DNA of 64,000 bases from Lacticaseibacillus paracasei subsp. paracasei. Lineage in GTDB: Bacteria; Bacillota; Bacilli; Lactobacillales; Lactobacillaceae. Below the pieces are notes generated by a model. That model was not told the DNA's origin. It made no database searches and was given only the letters and a program-made list of their open reading frames with translations. This document shows positions 8,997 through 16,205 of this stretch, piece by piece; the first letter of the stretch is position 1, and each line of letters opens with the position of its first letter. The position numbers were made by a program, and so were the translations under genes. The stretch lies in NCBI RefSeq assembly GCF_000829035.1, contig NZ_AP012541.1, positions 682,001 to 746,000 on the forward strand, read 5' to 3'.

Positions 8997-9589
8997 TATC
9001 GATAACCAACAGGTTATGATCTAATTAAGATAGTCCTCGGCGATAAGCGGGTAGATCCGTTTTAACCGACGCACGGCATAGCTAACCGGTGGCGCATTTT
9101 ATAGACCAGGTTACTTTTTGCCTCGCTGAAATCCAGGCAGTACAGTATCATCATTACACTAACCTCTTTGGTCATAAAAATAGCCAGTTTCTTGTTTAGC
9201 AGATCGTTCTGCTTGAGAAGCTGACTACGTGACTTGTCGTTTTCAATTGGCGGGCAGAGATGCCCGTTTTTTGTGTGCTGAGAGACGGATTCTGGTGCAC
9301 ACTGGATCACCAAACTAAAAGTGTTACCTTGAGGAACGGTTGTCGCGAACTGTGATAATCATGTAAAAAGGGGGTCGTGATTCGCGACTCCCTCCGTAGT
9401 TCAATGACTGTTTCGACAATATCTAAATAGCTAACAGAGTCCGAATTTCGGGCCTTGTTGACCAGATATCAAATTGCTACTTGCTTGAAATAGAAGCGAG
9501 AAACATTTAGTCGCTTGAGATCCTTATACTGTCAATGTATAGTAATGAGAACTACTCAAAGGCCAAAATTCTTAGCCATAACATGTTCT
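8997..9589. other. 593-bp gene-less stretch behind the connector gene
   Basis: No convincing gene. The stretch holds a plus-strand terminator (9251-9272) and a GC stem at about 9366-9394, whose minus-strand reading is followed by T residues. An 83-codon minus-strand frame (9062-9313) has no recognisable family or ribosome site and spans the terminator, so I did not call it. Probably residual phage DNA between the morphogenesis genes and the AbiH cargo. Confidence 0.5.
9251..9272 (+). terminator. rho-independent terminator ending the phage late genes
   Basis: CGGGCA-GAGA-TGCCCG followed by six T residues. It is the first strong plus-strand terminator after the connector gene. Confidence 0.75.
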
Positions 9590-9691
9590 TTAATCCGAAA
9601 TTTTGTAGAACACTGCATTTAATCCTAATTTAGCACACACATGCTTTAAATAATATATTCCTGCTTCGAATGACATTTTGTTTATATATAT

Positions 9692-11257
9692 AGTGGCTGT
9701 TCAACTAGGCCACCATATTCTCAATGCTAGTAGTAAATTTGTACCGGAAACGATAGGTTTGCCCTTCGTTCGTGGTTAAAATTAAAATTGGTATAGCAAA
9801 CACTCTCAAGAATGTCAGCGCATTGCTTAATACCATTGCCTGATCGATTTTAACGGCCAATGACTCAGCTGTTCGGGTATTGACTAAGTCCAAGCCTACT
9901 GACCCTTTGAGAAAGGCGAATCGGCGTTCAATGGCCCCGCGTCGATTCTCTGCGTCCGTATCCTGGCGGCGTTTCTTGGCATCAATGTGTTTGGGCTTTG
10001 CGCCAAGTTTAGGTCCGCACAGGGTGATGCCTAGGTCCTTACACAACTTTCGATTGTCGCGGTTGCGATAAAGCGTGTCTGCCAACACCTCATCTGGGTA
10101 ATGGCCATGCAAGTCGAAGTAATGATCCAAGGTCGCTTCAAAGTCTTTACTCTCATTGAAAGCCCTGAATTCGAAACGCTCAATATCAACGATGCCCTCA
10201 CTTAACGATGCGTCAATCTTGGCCCCAAACTCAACTTTGGCTTTCGCCTTACCACGCTGGATCGGTCGAATATAAGGCTGTTGGAGACTAACAATCCGGT
10301 CTGCGACATGGTGAATCTTGTGTTCAAACATATACCATTGTTGGTCAAACAAGATTCGGATGACACCCAAGCGTACTGCTTGTTTGGCGGTTAAGATTGC
10401 CCCTGCATCAATGAATTCATTGATGTAGCGCAAGTCGCGACGGACGTATTGAAGTTGCGCTTTAACTTGCTTGTGAACGGATTGCTTTTGGCTCTTTGGA
10501 TGGCGTGAGAAAGCCGTCCAAACTTGTTTGGCTTCACGCTTATACATGCGTGGATTAGGGACATTCAGTTGATGCGCCATGTCAATGGCCATGTCTTCAA
10601 GATTCTTGCGGGCTTGATTGAGCAGCGAGGTATCTTGGGGATAGCGGATCTTCACCGGAATCGCTGTGGCATCCGTGATCATCACGTCAACCTTGAATGG
10701 CACCAAGGCTTCGATCTTGGCACGAAGCCAATCATTGATAATGTTTCTGACCAGTTCAGAGATATCCGCAATCCGTTTACGGAAGGTACACAAGCTGGTG
10801 TATGCGAAGGGCTTCTCTGCACGATATTCCGAGAGCCCGATGAAATACTGATAAGCCGGCGTATCTCGAATTGCGTCGACCACACCGCGATCGGTTAGTT
10901 TCATTCGATTCTGAATCAGTCCAGCGCCATAAAGCATCCGAAATGGTTTAGCCGCGCGCCCAGTACTTTTCTTGGAAAACTCCAATTGGTATGCCTCATC
11001 GAGTTCTTTCCACGGAAAAATATCGGCTAAGCGCACCCACTCATTATTTGGACTGAGCGGTGTACTCAGACCGCAACCAAAGGATTCAAAAGAGAGTTGG
11101 TGGGGACTTTGACGATAAACCATGGATAAAACCTCCGAGTGAATTTCATAAATGCATGGGAAATGTCCGAAAACCGACATTTTGTATGTATTTATTATAA
11201 GACAGTAACGTCTTAAAATCACTAGTATCAGTCACTACGCGTTTTTGAACAGCCACT
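9692..11257 (-). mobile_element. IS1182-like insertion sequence, about 1566 bp
   Basis: Inverted ends AGTGGCTGTTCA (9692-9703) and TGAACAGCCACT (11246-11257) are perfect over 12 bp. They are flanked by ATAT at 9688-9691 and 11258-11261, a 4-bp palindromic duplication as in the IS1182 group. Because the target is a TA run, the edge could shift by a base or two, but the chosen edges are the ones that restore the AbiH frame. Confidence 0.85.
9705..11123 (-). CDS. IS1182/IS5-superfamily transposase (DUF772 N-terminus)
   Basis: A 472-residue protein starting at ATG 11123 behind CGGAGG. The N-terminal DUF772-type domain (AKPFRMLYGAGLIQNRMKLTDR, PAYQYFIGLSEY) precedes the DDE core: Asp in VMITDATAIP, Asp in LADTLYRNRDNR and Glu in NRRGAIERRFAFLK. 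The frame is intact. Family placement between IS1182 and other DUF772 elements rests on length, domain order and the 4-bp duplication. Confidence 0.88.
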   Translation of the reverse strand: MVYRQSPHQLSFESFGCGLSTPLSPNNEWVRLADIFPWKELDEAYQLEFSKKSTGRAAKPFRMLYGAGLIQNRMKLTDRGVVDAIRDTPAYQYFIGLSEYRAEKPFAYTSLCTFRKRIADISELVRNIINDWLRAKIEALVPFKVDVMITDATAIPVKIRYPQDTSLLNQARKNLEDMAIDMAHQLNVPNPRMYKREAKQVWTAFSRHPKSQKQSVHKQVKAQLQYVRRDLRYINEFIDAGAILTAKQAVRLGVIRILFDQQWYMFEHKIHHVADRIVSLQQPYIRPIQRGKAKAKVEFGAKIDASLSEGIVDIERFEFRAFNESKDFEATLDHYFDLHGHYPDEVLADTLYRNRDNRKLCKDLGITLCGPKLGAKPKHIDAKKRRQDTDAENRRGAIERRFAFLKGSVGLDLVNTRTAESLAVKIDQAMVLSNALTFLRVFAIPILILTTNEGQTYRFRYKFTTSIENMVA

Positions 11258-11879
11258 ATATAATTGGTTTTGATGTAGTAATTGATTTAAGTATTTTTTC
11301 AATATAAGGACTATCTACTTCTGAAAAACTAAATCCATAAAAGAACAGGCTCTTAAGATTGCTTGCCATGATCTTTTTATAGAAATATTCGTGTTTACTA
11401 ATGATATCAAGAACAGGTTTCAAGGTTTCTTGGTCAATGTCTGACATATACTCTTCACTCGGAGCAGGCATATTATAACTATCGTTATCTTTATGTCCAA
11501 AAATAATAGTATCAGGAACCTGTGTTTCATTGTCAACAAATCCATGGATATGCGTAACCTGTGTATAATCTATTTCATACCATTTTTCTAATGTGTTAGT
11601 ATAATTAAATGAAAGAAACATATTATTATGGCCTTTAAATCTTTCAGCTAGATTTTTATCAATCTCAGGACTAGTTTCTTCAACGTTCTCAATCCATTCT
11701 CGTAACTCTTTGGTCAACATATTTACGGATATGTATTGCTCCATTGATTGACTTGCCTCCCCAGTTTGGAAAGGATCTTCATCCCCTTCGCTATCGAATT
11801 GGATTTCTGGCTGATCCAGCACGTCTTCGTATGGCAACCCACCTAAGTCTTCTTCAAAATCAGCCCAATATTTATCGGG

Positions 11880-13057
11880 CCTCAATTTTCAAGTCAAGTG
11901 CAACGATGATAACGAATTCTTGATAGTGGTCTAGGCTGTTACGCCATGCATCGGTAGTAATCGCATGGGCGAAGATAGTTCAGAATACGTCTGGGACGAT
12001 GGTTCAGTGCGGATTGGACTGCTTGAATTTCAACCAGGGTAATTGCTCTGAGAGACTTCCCTTTCGGGAAGAATTCCCTAAGCAGTCCATTGGCGTTCTC
12101 GTTTGTGCCACGCTCCCAAGGCGAGTACGGATGTGCGAAGTAAATCTGGGTTCCAACAATCTCTGATAACTTGGCAAACTCGGAACCATTGTCAAAAGTG
12201 ATACTCTCAAATTCCTTGGCCCCGTAGTCGTCGATCGTGTCCTGCAAGGCTTTAAGGCAGGTGCCCGCATGATAGTCAGGAATCTTGACGATGATCTCAG
12301 TCCGGCTGTACCGTTCTGTGAGCGTCATTAATGCTGGCTCATCAGCTAAGCGAATACCTTTGACCAAGTCGCCTTCCCAATGTCCCACGCCTGTGCGGTC
12401 ATTCACGGCCGCAGGACGCAACTCGATTGAGTCGCCGTATATCTTCTTATTCTTGCGCTTGTGGGCGTTCTTATAGCCTTTGATGCGGCGTCGGAGCTTC
12501 TTGGGAAGTGTCATGTTGTCTAGCTCAAGCAGCCCGGCGTCGATGTAGCGATAGACAGTTGTCGTTGAAGGGCAAGCCTTGCCCTGGTCGCGATAGAAGT
12601 GTACGAAGCTATCAACGCTGTGTACGCGCGGCTTACGAGTAAGCTCCCTGGCGAGAGCCTTGAAGAACGCACGGCCGGTCTTAAGAAAGGCGTAGTGACC
12701 GGTTCTATCGCGTTTACGGTCGTGCATGGCTTGGGCAGTTTCCGCAAGATAGACTTGATGCGAGTGACGCTTCGAGTCGAGCTGAGTTACAGATCCACGC
12801 GTGATTTCTCGTGAGATTGTCGCTTTACTGCGATGAAGCTTCTGTGCAATCACGGTCGCGGTGTCACCAGCAGCCTGAAGGGCCTGAATTGTAGCACGGT
12901 CGCTAAAACTGAGTTGTTGGTAATGCTTGTGGGTGTTAGTCTGAGAGTGGGTCATGAAGATTCCTGCTTTCTTGTTTAGCTAGCACTAACAAGAATAGGT
13001 CTTCATGGCCTTTATGGTCTAGTCGTCAGGGTGTTGCACTTGAATTGTAAACTGGGG
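11880..13057 (-). mobile_element. second IS30-family insertion sequence, 1178 bp, with a 14-bp target duplication
   Basis: Imperfect 25-bp inverted ends (left CCTCAATTTTC..., right complement CCCCAGTTTAC..., both reaching TCAAGTGCAAC) bound one transposase gene. The flanks carry a direct repeat CAATATTTATCGGG at 11866-11879 and 13058-13071. Removing the element and one repeat rejoins AbiH in frame (YDPDKY then WADFEED), so the 14 bp is a true target duplication. Typical IS30 duplications are 2-3 bp; long ones are known only in some members. Confidence 0.9.
11939..12955 (-). CDS. IS30-family transposase (second type)
   Basis: A 338-residue transposase with the N-terminal IS30 HTH (QLSFSDRATIQALQAAG, IAQKLHRSKATISREITRG). 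The catalytic residues lie in VGHWEGDLVKG (Asp), ITFDNGSEFA (Asp) and PWERGTNENANGLLREFFPKG (Glu). AGCAGGAA precedes the ATG. It differs strongly from the IS30 transposase inside the integrase (gene 3830-4750), so the two elements are not recent copies of each other. Confidence 0.93.
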   Translation of the reverse strand: MTHSQTNTHKHYQQLSFSDRATIQALQAAGDTATVIAQKLHRSKATISREITRGSVTQLDSKRHSHQVYLAETAQAMHDRKRDRTGHYAFLKTGRAFFKALARELTRKPRVHSVDSFVHFYRDQGKACPSTTTVYRYIDAGLLELDNMTLPKKLRRRIKGYKNAHKRKNKKIYGDSIELRPAAVNDRTGVGHWEGDLVKGIRLADEPALMTLTERYSRTEIIVKIPDYHAGTCLKALQDTIDDYGAKEFESITFDNGSEFAKLSEIVGTQIYFAHPYSPWERGTNENANGLLREFFPKGKSLRAITLVEIQAVQSALNHRPRRILNYLRPCDYYRCMA

Positions 13058-13374
13058 CAATATTTATCGGGATCATAAGCTGAACATTCCTTAGAGGCGC
13101 TATCTAACAAGTATATCCAAATCTTCATATAGGGACCATTTAGCCCACCTTTAGGATCTTGTTGGAAATTCATGCTTTCTGGAAAAAGTTTATCCATGTC
13201 GTTATAAACCCTTCCCGGATTAATGTCCGCTCTCTCACAAACAAATTTTCGAAATTGGCAAAAACGGGTTGGTAAACAAGAATGTATATCAAATCCATTC
13301 CCTAGTACAAACAAAGTATCATCCATTTCAAATGCCCCTCTTTTTGTGCAAGTATACATCACTACTAAAAGAAT

Positions 13375-13402
13375 CAAAAAAGCCACCTCATAATGAAGTG
13401 GC
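13375..13402 (-). terminator. rho-independent terminator, minus strand
   Basis: On the minus strand GCCACTTC-ATTAT-GAGGTGGC is followed by six T residues. It lies upstream of AbiH and would stop transcripts coming from the tRNA side. Confidence 0.7.
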
Positions 13403-13549
13403 ACCCCGCCCGCACTCTGTCTTGTAAAAGTGGTGCATTTTTGGTACATTTTCTATTCGCTTTGGTGATTCTCTATGGAGTTGTTAAAGTTTAAAAGGTT
13501 GATATATCAGCGTTCGAAGGCTGGTATGAACTTCAGTGAATTTCATAGA

Positions 13550-13622
13550 GTTAGCTTAACAGACTTGAACCGTCGATCTCCTGCATGCCATGCAGGCGCT
13601 CTCCCAACTGAGCTAAAGACCT
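13550..13622 (-). pseudogene. tRNA-Ala(GGC)-like pseudogene with a ruined acceptor stem
   Basis: On the minus strand the D arm (GCTCAGTTGGGAGAGC), the anticodon arm (CCTGC-ATGGCAT-GCAGG, anticodon GGC) and the T arm (GACGG-TTCAAGT-CTGTT) are all intact. The 3' acceptor half (AAGCTAA) fails to pair with the 5' half (AGGTCTT) at three of seven positions, although G3:U70 persists. The damage starts a few bases past the T arm, on the side facing the prophage remnant. It could result from decay or from an old integration or excision at the tRNA 3' end. Confidence 0.75.
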
Positions 13623-13643
13623 GCCATGAAAGCTGATATAAAA

Positions 13644-13716
13644 TGGATCCAAACGGACTTGAACCGTCGACCTCCTACATGCGAAGCAGGCGCTCTCCCA
13701 ACTGAGCTATGGACCC
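13644..13716 (-). tRNA. tRNA-Ala, anticodon CGC
   Basis: The minus strand folds into a complete cloverleaf: acceptor GGGTCCA with TGGATCC (including the G3:U70 alanine identity pair), D arm GCTC...GAGC, anticodon arm CCTGC-TTCGCAT-GTAGG and T arm GACGG-TTCAAGT-CCGTT. The discriminator is A. The 3' CCA is not encoded. It reads GCG codons and lies 21 nt from the broken GGC-type neighbour. Confidence 0.93.
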
Positions 13717-13827
13717 AAAACACAAGATTCATTGTACTGAACTTCCGGTCTGCTGTAAAGAGGCATGCTTGTGAATATCAGAGAAGAAAAGCTGCCGTGA
13801 CGGACTTGCACAATGAATCGAAACGCT

Positions 13828-14868
13828 TTATTCTGAATAGTCCCGGCGTGCGATGACGGCAGTAATGATGTTTTGCATGACACCGCCAATGATGAAAATG
13901 AGCCAAGAGTATGCCCATCCGTGGAGTAGAAAGCTGACAAGAAGATAGATGATAAGCACGGTCGGCCAATAGACTTGGTGAAAAAGTGCTATATCTTGGC
14001 GTGCTCGGGTGTTCTGATGATGCTTGTGTGGCTGTTCCCAATAATTAGCGGCATCGTCATCAGTACCATGGTACCAAGCAGTTGAGTTTGCCGCAGTTGT
14101 CGCGTAAGCATAACGTTTTAGCTGAGAATAATTGATGGAGACATAAATGATCAGGTAGCTGCCTAGGCCAGCAATTGCTAGAAATAGCGCTCCGCCAGCA
14201 TTTTCACTGATAAAACCAGGAATGTAGGCAGAAATGATGGGTGGGATGAGAGAGCCGATGCAGATCATAATACCGGCAATCAACCCAGCGGCAAATTGCC
14301 GGGTGTATTCCCCGGTGGTCTTGTTGACTAGCTGTTTGGCACTGGCTGTGATCGGCCGGTCATTAAGCTGCTTTTTTTGCTGGCTGAAGACGGTGCCGCC
14401 CCAGATGAACAGACCAACTGCAAGTGCAGCAAGCAGAAACATGCCAATCCCACCGAATCCTTCCCAGCGGCCCCCGCCTGTGTAGGCAGGCAAGGCGATA
14501 CTGACGGCGCAAAGCAAAACACCAAGGGCAATTTGGGTGGCAAACTGATCAGCCATGTGCCAGAAGCTGCGAAGTTCGGTTTCAGTAATCGCATCTTCAT
14601 CGGCTTCTTCCTCAGCATCGGTGGGGTCCGCCTGTGTTGTTGTCGCCGTTGCTTGTGCTGGCATTCCCAGATCAGCCCGTAGCTCGTCAATTGAGCCAAA
14701 TGCGCTGATGACAGCACCAATAGCGGCTTCTTCGCTTTTACCTTCGCGCAACAAATCACGGTAATAATCACGCATGTTAGCGAGCATATCGGCTTTGGCT
14801 TGTCGGGTTTTGTCATTATCAGGTAAGGAAGCAAAAAGACTATCTAGGTAGGTGGTGATGGTATCCAT
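13828..14868 (-). CDS. DUF1700/HAAS-domain membrane protein
   Basis: A 346-residue protein starting at ATG 14868 behind GGAGGA. Residues about 1-70 form the HAAS-type helical head (YLDSLFASLPDNDKTRQAKADMLANMRDYY), then an acidic linker (PTDAEEEADEDAITE). Six or so hydrophobic segments follow from residue 110 on. Such proteins are often encoded next to PadR regulators and act with them in an unresolved membrane-stress or transport role. The PadR gene ends 17 nt upstream, so the two form an operon. An apparent membrane protein of unknown function otherwise. Confidence 0.8.
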   Translation of the reverse strand: MDTITTYLDSLFASLPDNDKTRQAKADMLANMRDYYRDLLREGKSEEAAIGAVISAFGSIDELRADLGMPAQATATTTQADPTDAEEEADEDAITETELRSFWHMADQFATQIALGVLLCAVSIALPAYTGGGRWEGFGGIGMFLLAALAVGLFIWGGTVFSQQKKQLNDRPITASAKQLVNKTTGEYTRQFAAGLIAGIMICIGSLIPPIISAYIPGFISENAGGALFLAIAGLGSYLIIYVSINYSQLKRYAYATTAANSTAWYHGTDDDAANYWEQPHKHHQNTRARQDIALFHQVYWPTVLIIYLLVSFLLHGWAYSWLIFIIGGVMQNIITAVIARRDYSE

Positions 14869-14885
14869 GGGCGATTCCTCCAAGG

Positions 14886-15224
14886 TTAAAGATTCGTTAG
14901 CGGCTGTTTTAAGAATGGATCGACAACGGTTTTGACACGTTCCCATTCGGCTGCTTTAACAGCAAGAAAATTACGGCCGCTTGGGGTAATGCGATAATAA
15001 GTGCGGGGCTTGCCATTGGTGACATCCCCTGGGTAATCATCGATGTAGCCATTTTTGCTAAGTCGGTTAAAGACGGCGTAAAGGGTTGTTTCTCGAATGA
15101 GGTATTGACCATCTGTGCGCTCACGAATTTCTTTGCCAATTTTATAGCCGTAGGAATCGCCTTGCTGTAAAATCGCAAGAATGAGCGCATCATTATACCC
15201 ACGCATGGCGTCACTGCTAATCAC
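14886..15224 (-). CDS. PadR-family transcriptional regulator
   Basis: A 112-residue winged-helix regulator: NDALILAILQQGDSYGYKIGKEI, then RETTLYAVFNRLSKNGYI and the wing NGKPRTYYRITPSGRNFL. I chose the GTG at 15224 because GGAGG lies 7 nt upstream; a longer reading to 15260 would absorb that site. PadR proteins usually repress their own operon, and a large dyad lies directly upstream (15251-15288). Co-transcribed with the HAAS membrane protein. Confidence 0.87.
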   Translation of the reverse strand: MISSDAMRGYNDALILAILQQGDSYGYKIGKEIRERTDGQYLIRETTLYAVFNRLSKNGYIDDYPGDVTNGKPRTYYRITPSGRNFLAVKAAEWERVKTVVDPFLKQPLTNL

Positions 15225-15250
15225 AGCATGACCTCCCTCTATCGTTATGG

Positions 15251-15288
15251 ACTGATGCAAAGCACATTTCAGAGTGCTTTACATCAGT
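15251..15288. promoter_or_regulatory. 15-bp inverted repeat upstream of the PadR operon
   Basis: ACTGATGCAAAGCAC (15251-15265) and GTGCTTTACATCAGT (15274-15288) are complementary at 14 of 15 positions across an 8-nt centre. Position and symmetry suggest the autoregulatory operator of the PadR protein. No T run follows, so a terminator is less likely. Confidence 0.55.
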
Positions 15289-15336
15289 ACTGCATCTGTT
15301 GAAGTAATACTAGCACGATTACTCTATCAGGTAAAG

Positions 15337-15368
15337 TAAAAAACACCCTCATCTAAGATGAAGGTGTT
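15337..15368 (-). terminator. terminator of the SemiSWEET gene
   Basis: On the minus strand AACACCTTCATC-TTA-GATGAGGGTGTT (12-bp stem, one wobble) is followed by a T run, 17 nt past the SemiSWEET stop. Confidence 0.8.
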
Positions 15369-15384
15369 GTCGAATAGCGGCTTA

Positions 15385-15690
15385 TTAGTGGATGAAAACT
15401 GTGATGAAAGTCACCAGCCCGAACAGAATACCGGGCATATTTGAGATGATAATCGGCCAGTCTTTGTATGTTTTAGTCCAACCATAGAAGGTCCACAAAG
15501 TGGCATTGATCATCGCAACCAGTGGTTGAATCGGATTAACCGGATTCCCGGAGAAGTTGGCGATGATTTCGGGAATATAAGAAACATACATTAAAATACA
15601 GGTGAATGTCGCGACTTTACTCAATAACTTGAGTCGTTTCACTCGAACGGGGTCAACCCCTTCAGGATACTTTCCGGTGTCAACGCGCAT
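15385..15690 (-). CDS. SemiSWEET sugar transporter (PQ-loop family)
   Basis: A 101-residue protein with three hydrophobic helices, the SemiSWEET half-transporter size. The PQ-loop signature is visible as YIPEIIANFSG and NPIQPLVAMINATLWTFYGW. GGAGGCGTT precedes the ATG. Family members dimerise in the membrane and move sugars down their gradient. The N-terminal DPVRVKRLKLLSK is cytosolic and basic. A single-gene unit with its own terminator. Confidence 0.88.
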   Translation of the reverse strand: MRVDTGKYPEGVDPVRVKRLKLLSKVATFTCILMYVSYIPEIIANFSGNPVNPIQPLVAMINATLWTFYGWTKTYKDWPIIISNMPGILFGLVTFITVFIH

Positions 15691-15845
15691 TCATAACGCC
15701 TCCTTTTTGGATAAAAATAACCATAACACTAAATTAGTCTAAACCCAAGGCATGTGTCTGGGTGTGATAGAATCAAGAAGGCGACAGACCGCGGATAAGC
15801 GGCTCTAAAAATTTTCTGAAAACAAGCAGATTAAGGAGGATTACG

Positions 15846-16145
15846 ATGGCAGAACAATCGGAGAACACCGTGACGCGAACTCAAAAGCAAGAAGGTGCGG
15901 ATGCGATTATGGATAAGGGTTACGTCACTGAGCGGGATATTCCGGAAATGATGAGCAAAACATGGAGCGAACAACTTCTTGATGCTGTTAATGATGAGTT
16001 GCGCTTGCGCACGGTGACCAATCGTACCGTGTTACAGCAATTTCACTATTACATGGGTAACGGCACGATCATTTATGATCCGGGTCAGCTGAACTCTGAA
16101 GGTGCCAAGATCGCCTTACAGCACGCCTTAGGTTTCCGCAAATAA
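15846..16145 (+). CDS. conserved small protein of unknown function
   Basis: A 99-residue soluble protein with AAGGAGGA ahead of the ATG. Charged N-terminus (EQSENTVTRTQKQEGADAIMDKG), then a compact C-terminal half ending QHALGFRK; no signal peptide, membrane segment or motif that I recognise. It stands alone, followed directly by a strong terminator whose stem starts inside the stop codon, so it is a monocistronic unit. Confidence 0.75.
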   Translation: MAEQSENTVTRTQKQEGADAIMDKGYVTERDIPEMMSKTWSEQLLDAVNDELRLRTVTNRTVLQQFHYYMGNGTIIYDPGQLNSEGAKIALQHALGFRK

Positions 16146-16187
16146 AGCTAAACTGCTTGTGATGGTTATCGGCAGTTTAGCTTTGTT
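16144..16187 (+). terminator. rho-independent terminator
   Basis: AAAGCTAAACTGC (16144-16156) pairs perfectly with GCAGTTTAGCTTT (16172-16184). It serves the small gene to its left and, on the other strand, the dehydrogenase to its right. Confidence 0.8.
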
Positions 16188-16205
16188 TGATGGTCGTGAG
16201 TGGTA

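Larger units (their letters stand above)
9590..13326 (-). pseudogene. abiH: AbiH-family abortive infection protein, disrupted by two IS elements
   Basis: Three minus-strand blocks make one gene: 13326-13058, 11865-11262 and 9691-9590. Joined after removal of both elements and one copy of each target repeat they give an uninterrupted 324-residue frame with start ATG 13326 behind GAGGGG and stop at 9590. The N-terminal block carries the AbiH hallmark VLGNGFDIHSCLPTRF; the middle block has FLSFNYTNTLEKWY and THIHG. The C-terminal block ends AKLGLNAVFYKISD. AbiH proteins, first described in Lactococcus, stop phage multiplication; the mechanism is not settled. The gene lies at the inner right edge of the prophage remnant, where phage-borne defence cargo often sits. 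No complete protein can be made now. Confidence 0.88.
3126..13512. mobile_element. defective prophage or capsid-forming phage satellite, about 10.4 kb (about 6.6 kb without IS elements)
   Basis: The segment runs from integrase (minus) through a repressor remnant to portal, protease-capsid and connector genes (plus), and ends with an AbiH defence gene (minus) near a broken tRNA. Three IS elements lie inside. No terminase, replication, tail or lysis gene remains. Candidate edges are a 10-bp direct repeat TATATCAGCG at 3126-3135 and 13503-13512. Just inside both edges is a similar motif, GTGGTGCA then TTTTTGGT (about 3170-3193 and 13427-13449), which could be integrase arm sites. The edges are uncertain; the phage-type gene content is not. 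Confidence 0.7.

Noticed and set aside
9062..9313. 83-codon minus-strand frame behind the connector gene
   Set aside because: It reads through a strong terminator and lacks a ribosome site; no domain recognisable.
14328..14834. 168-codon frame antisense-shifted within the HAAS membrane protein gene
   Set aside because: It is a shadow of the real gene in another frame, rich in Cys, Ser and Pro without any motif or ribosome site.
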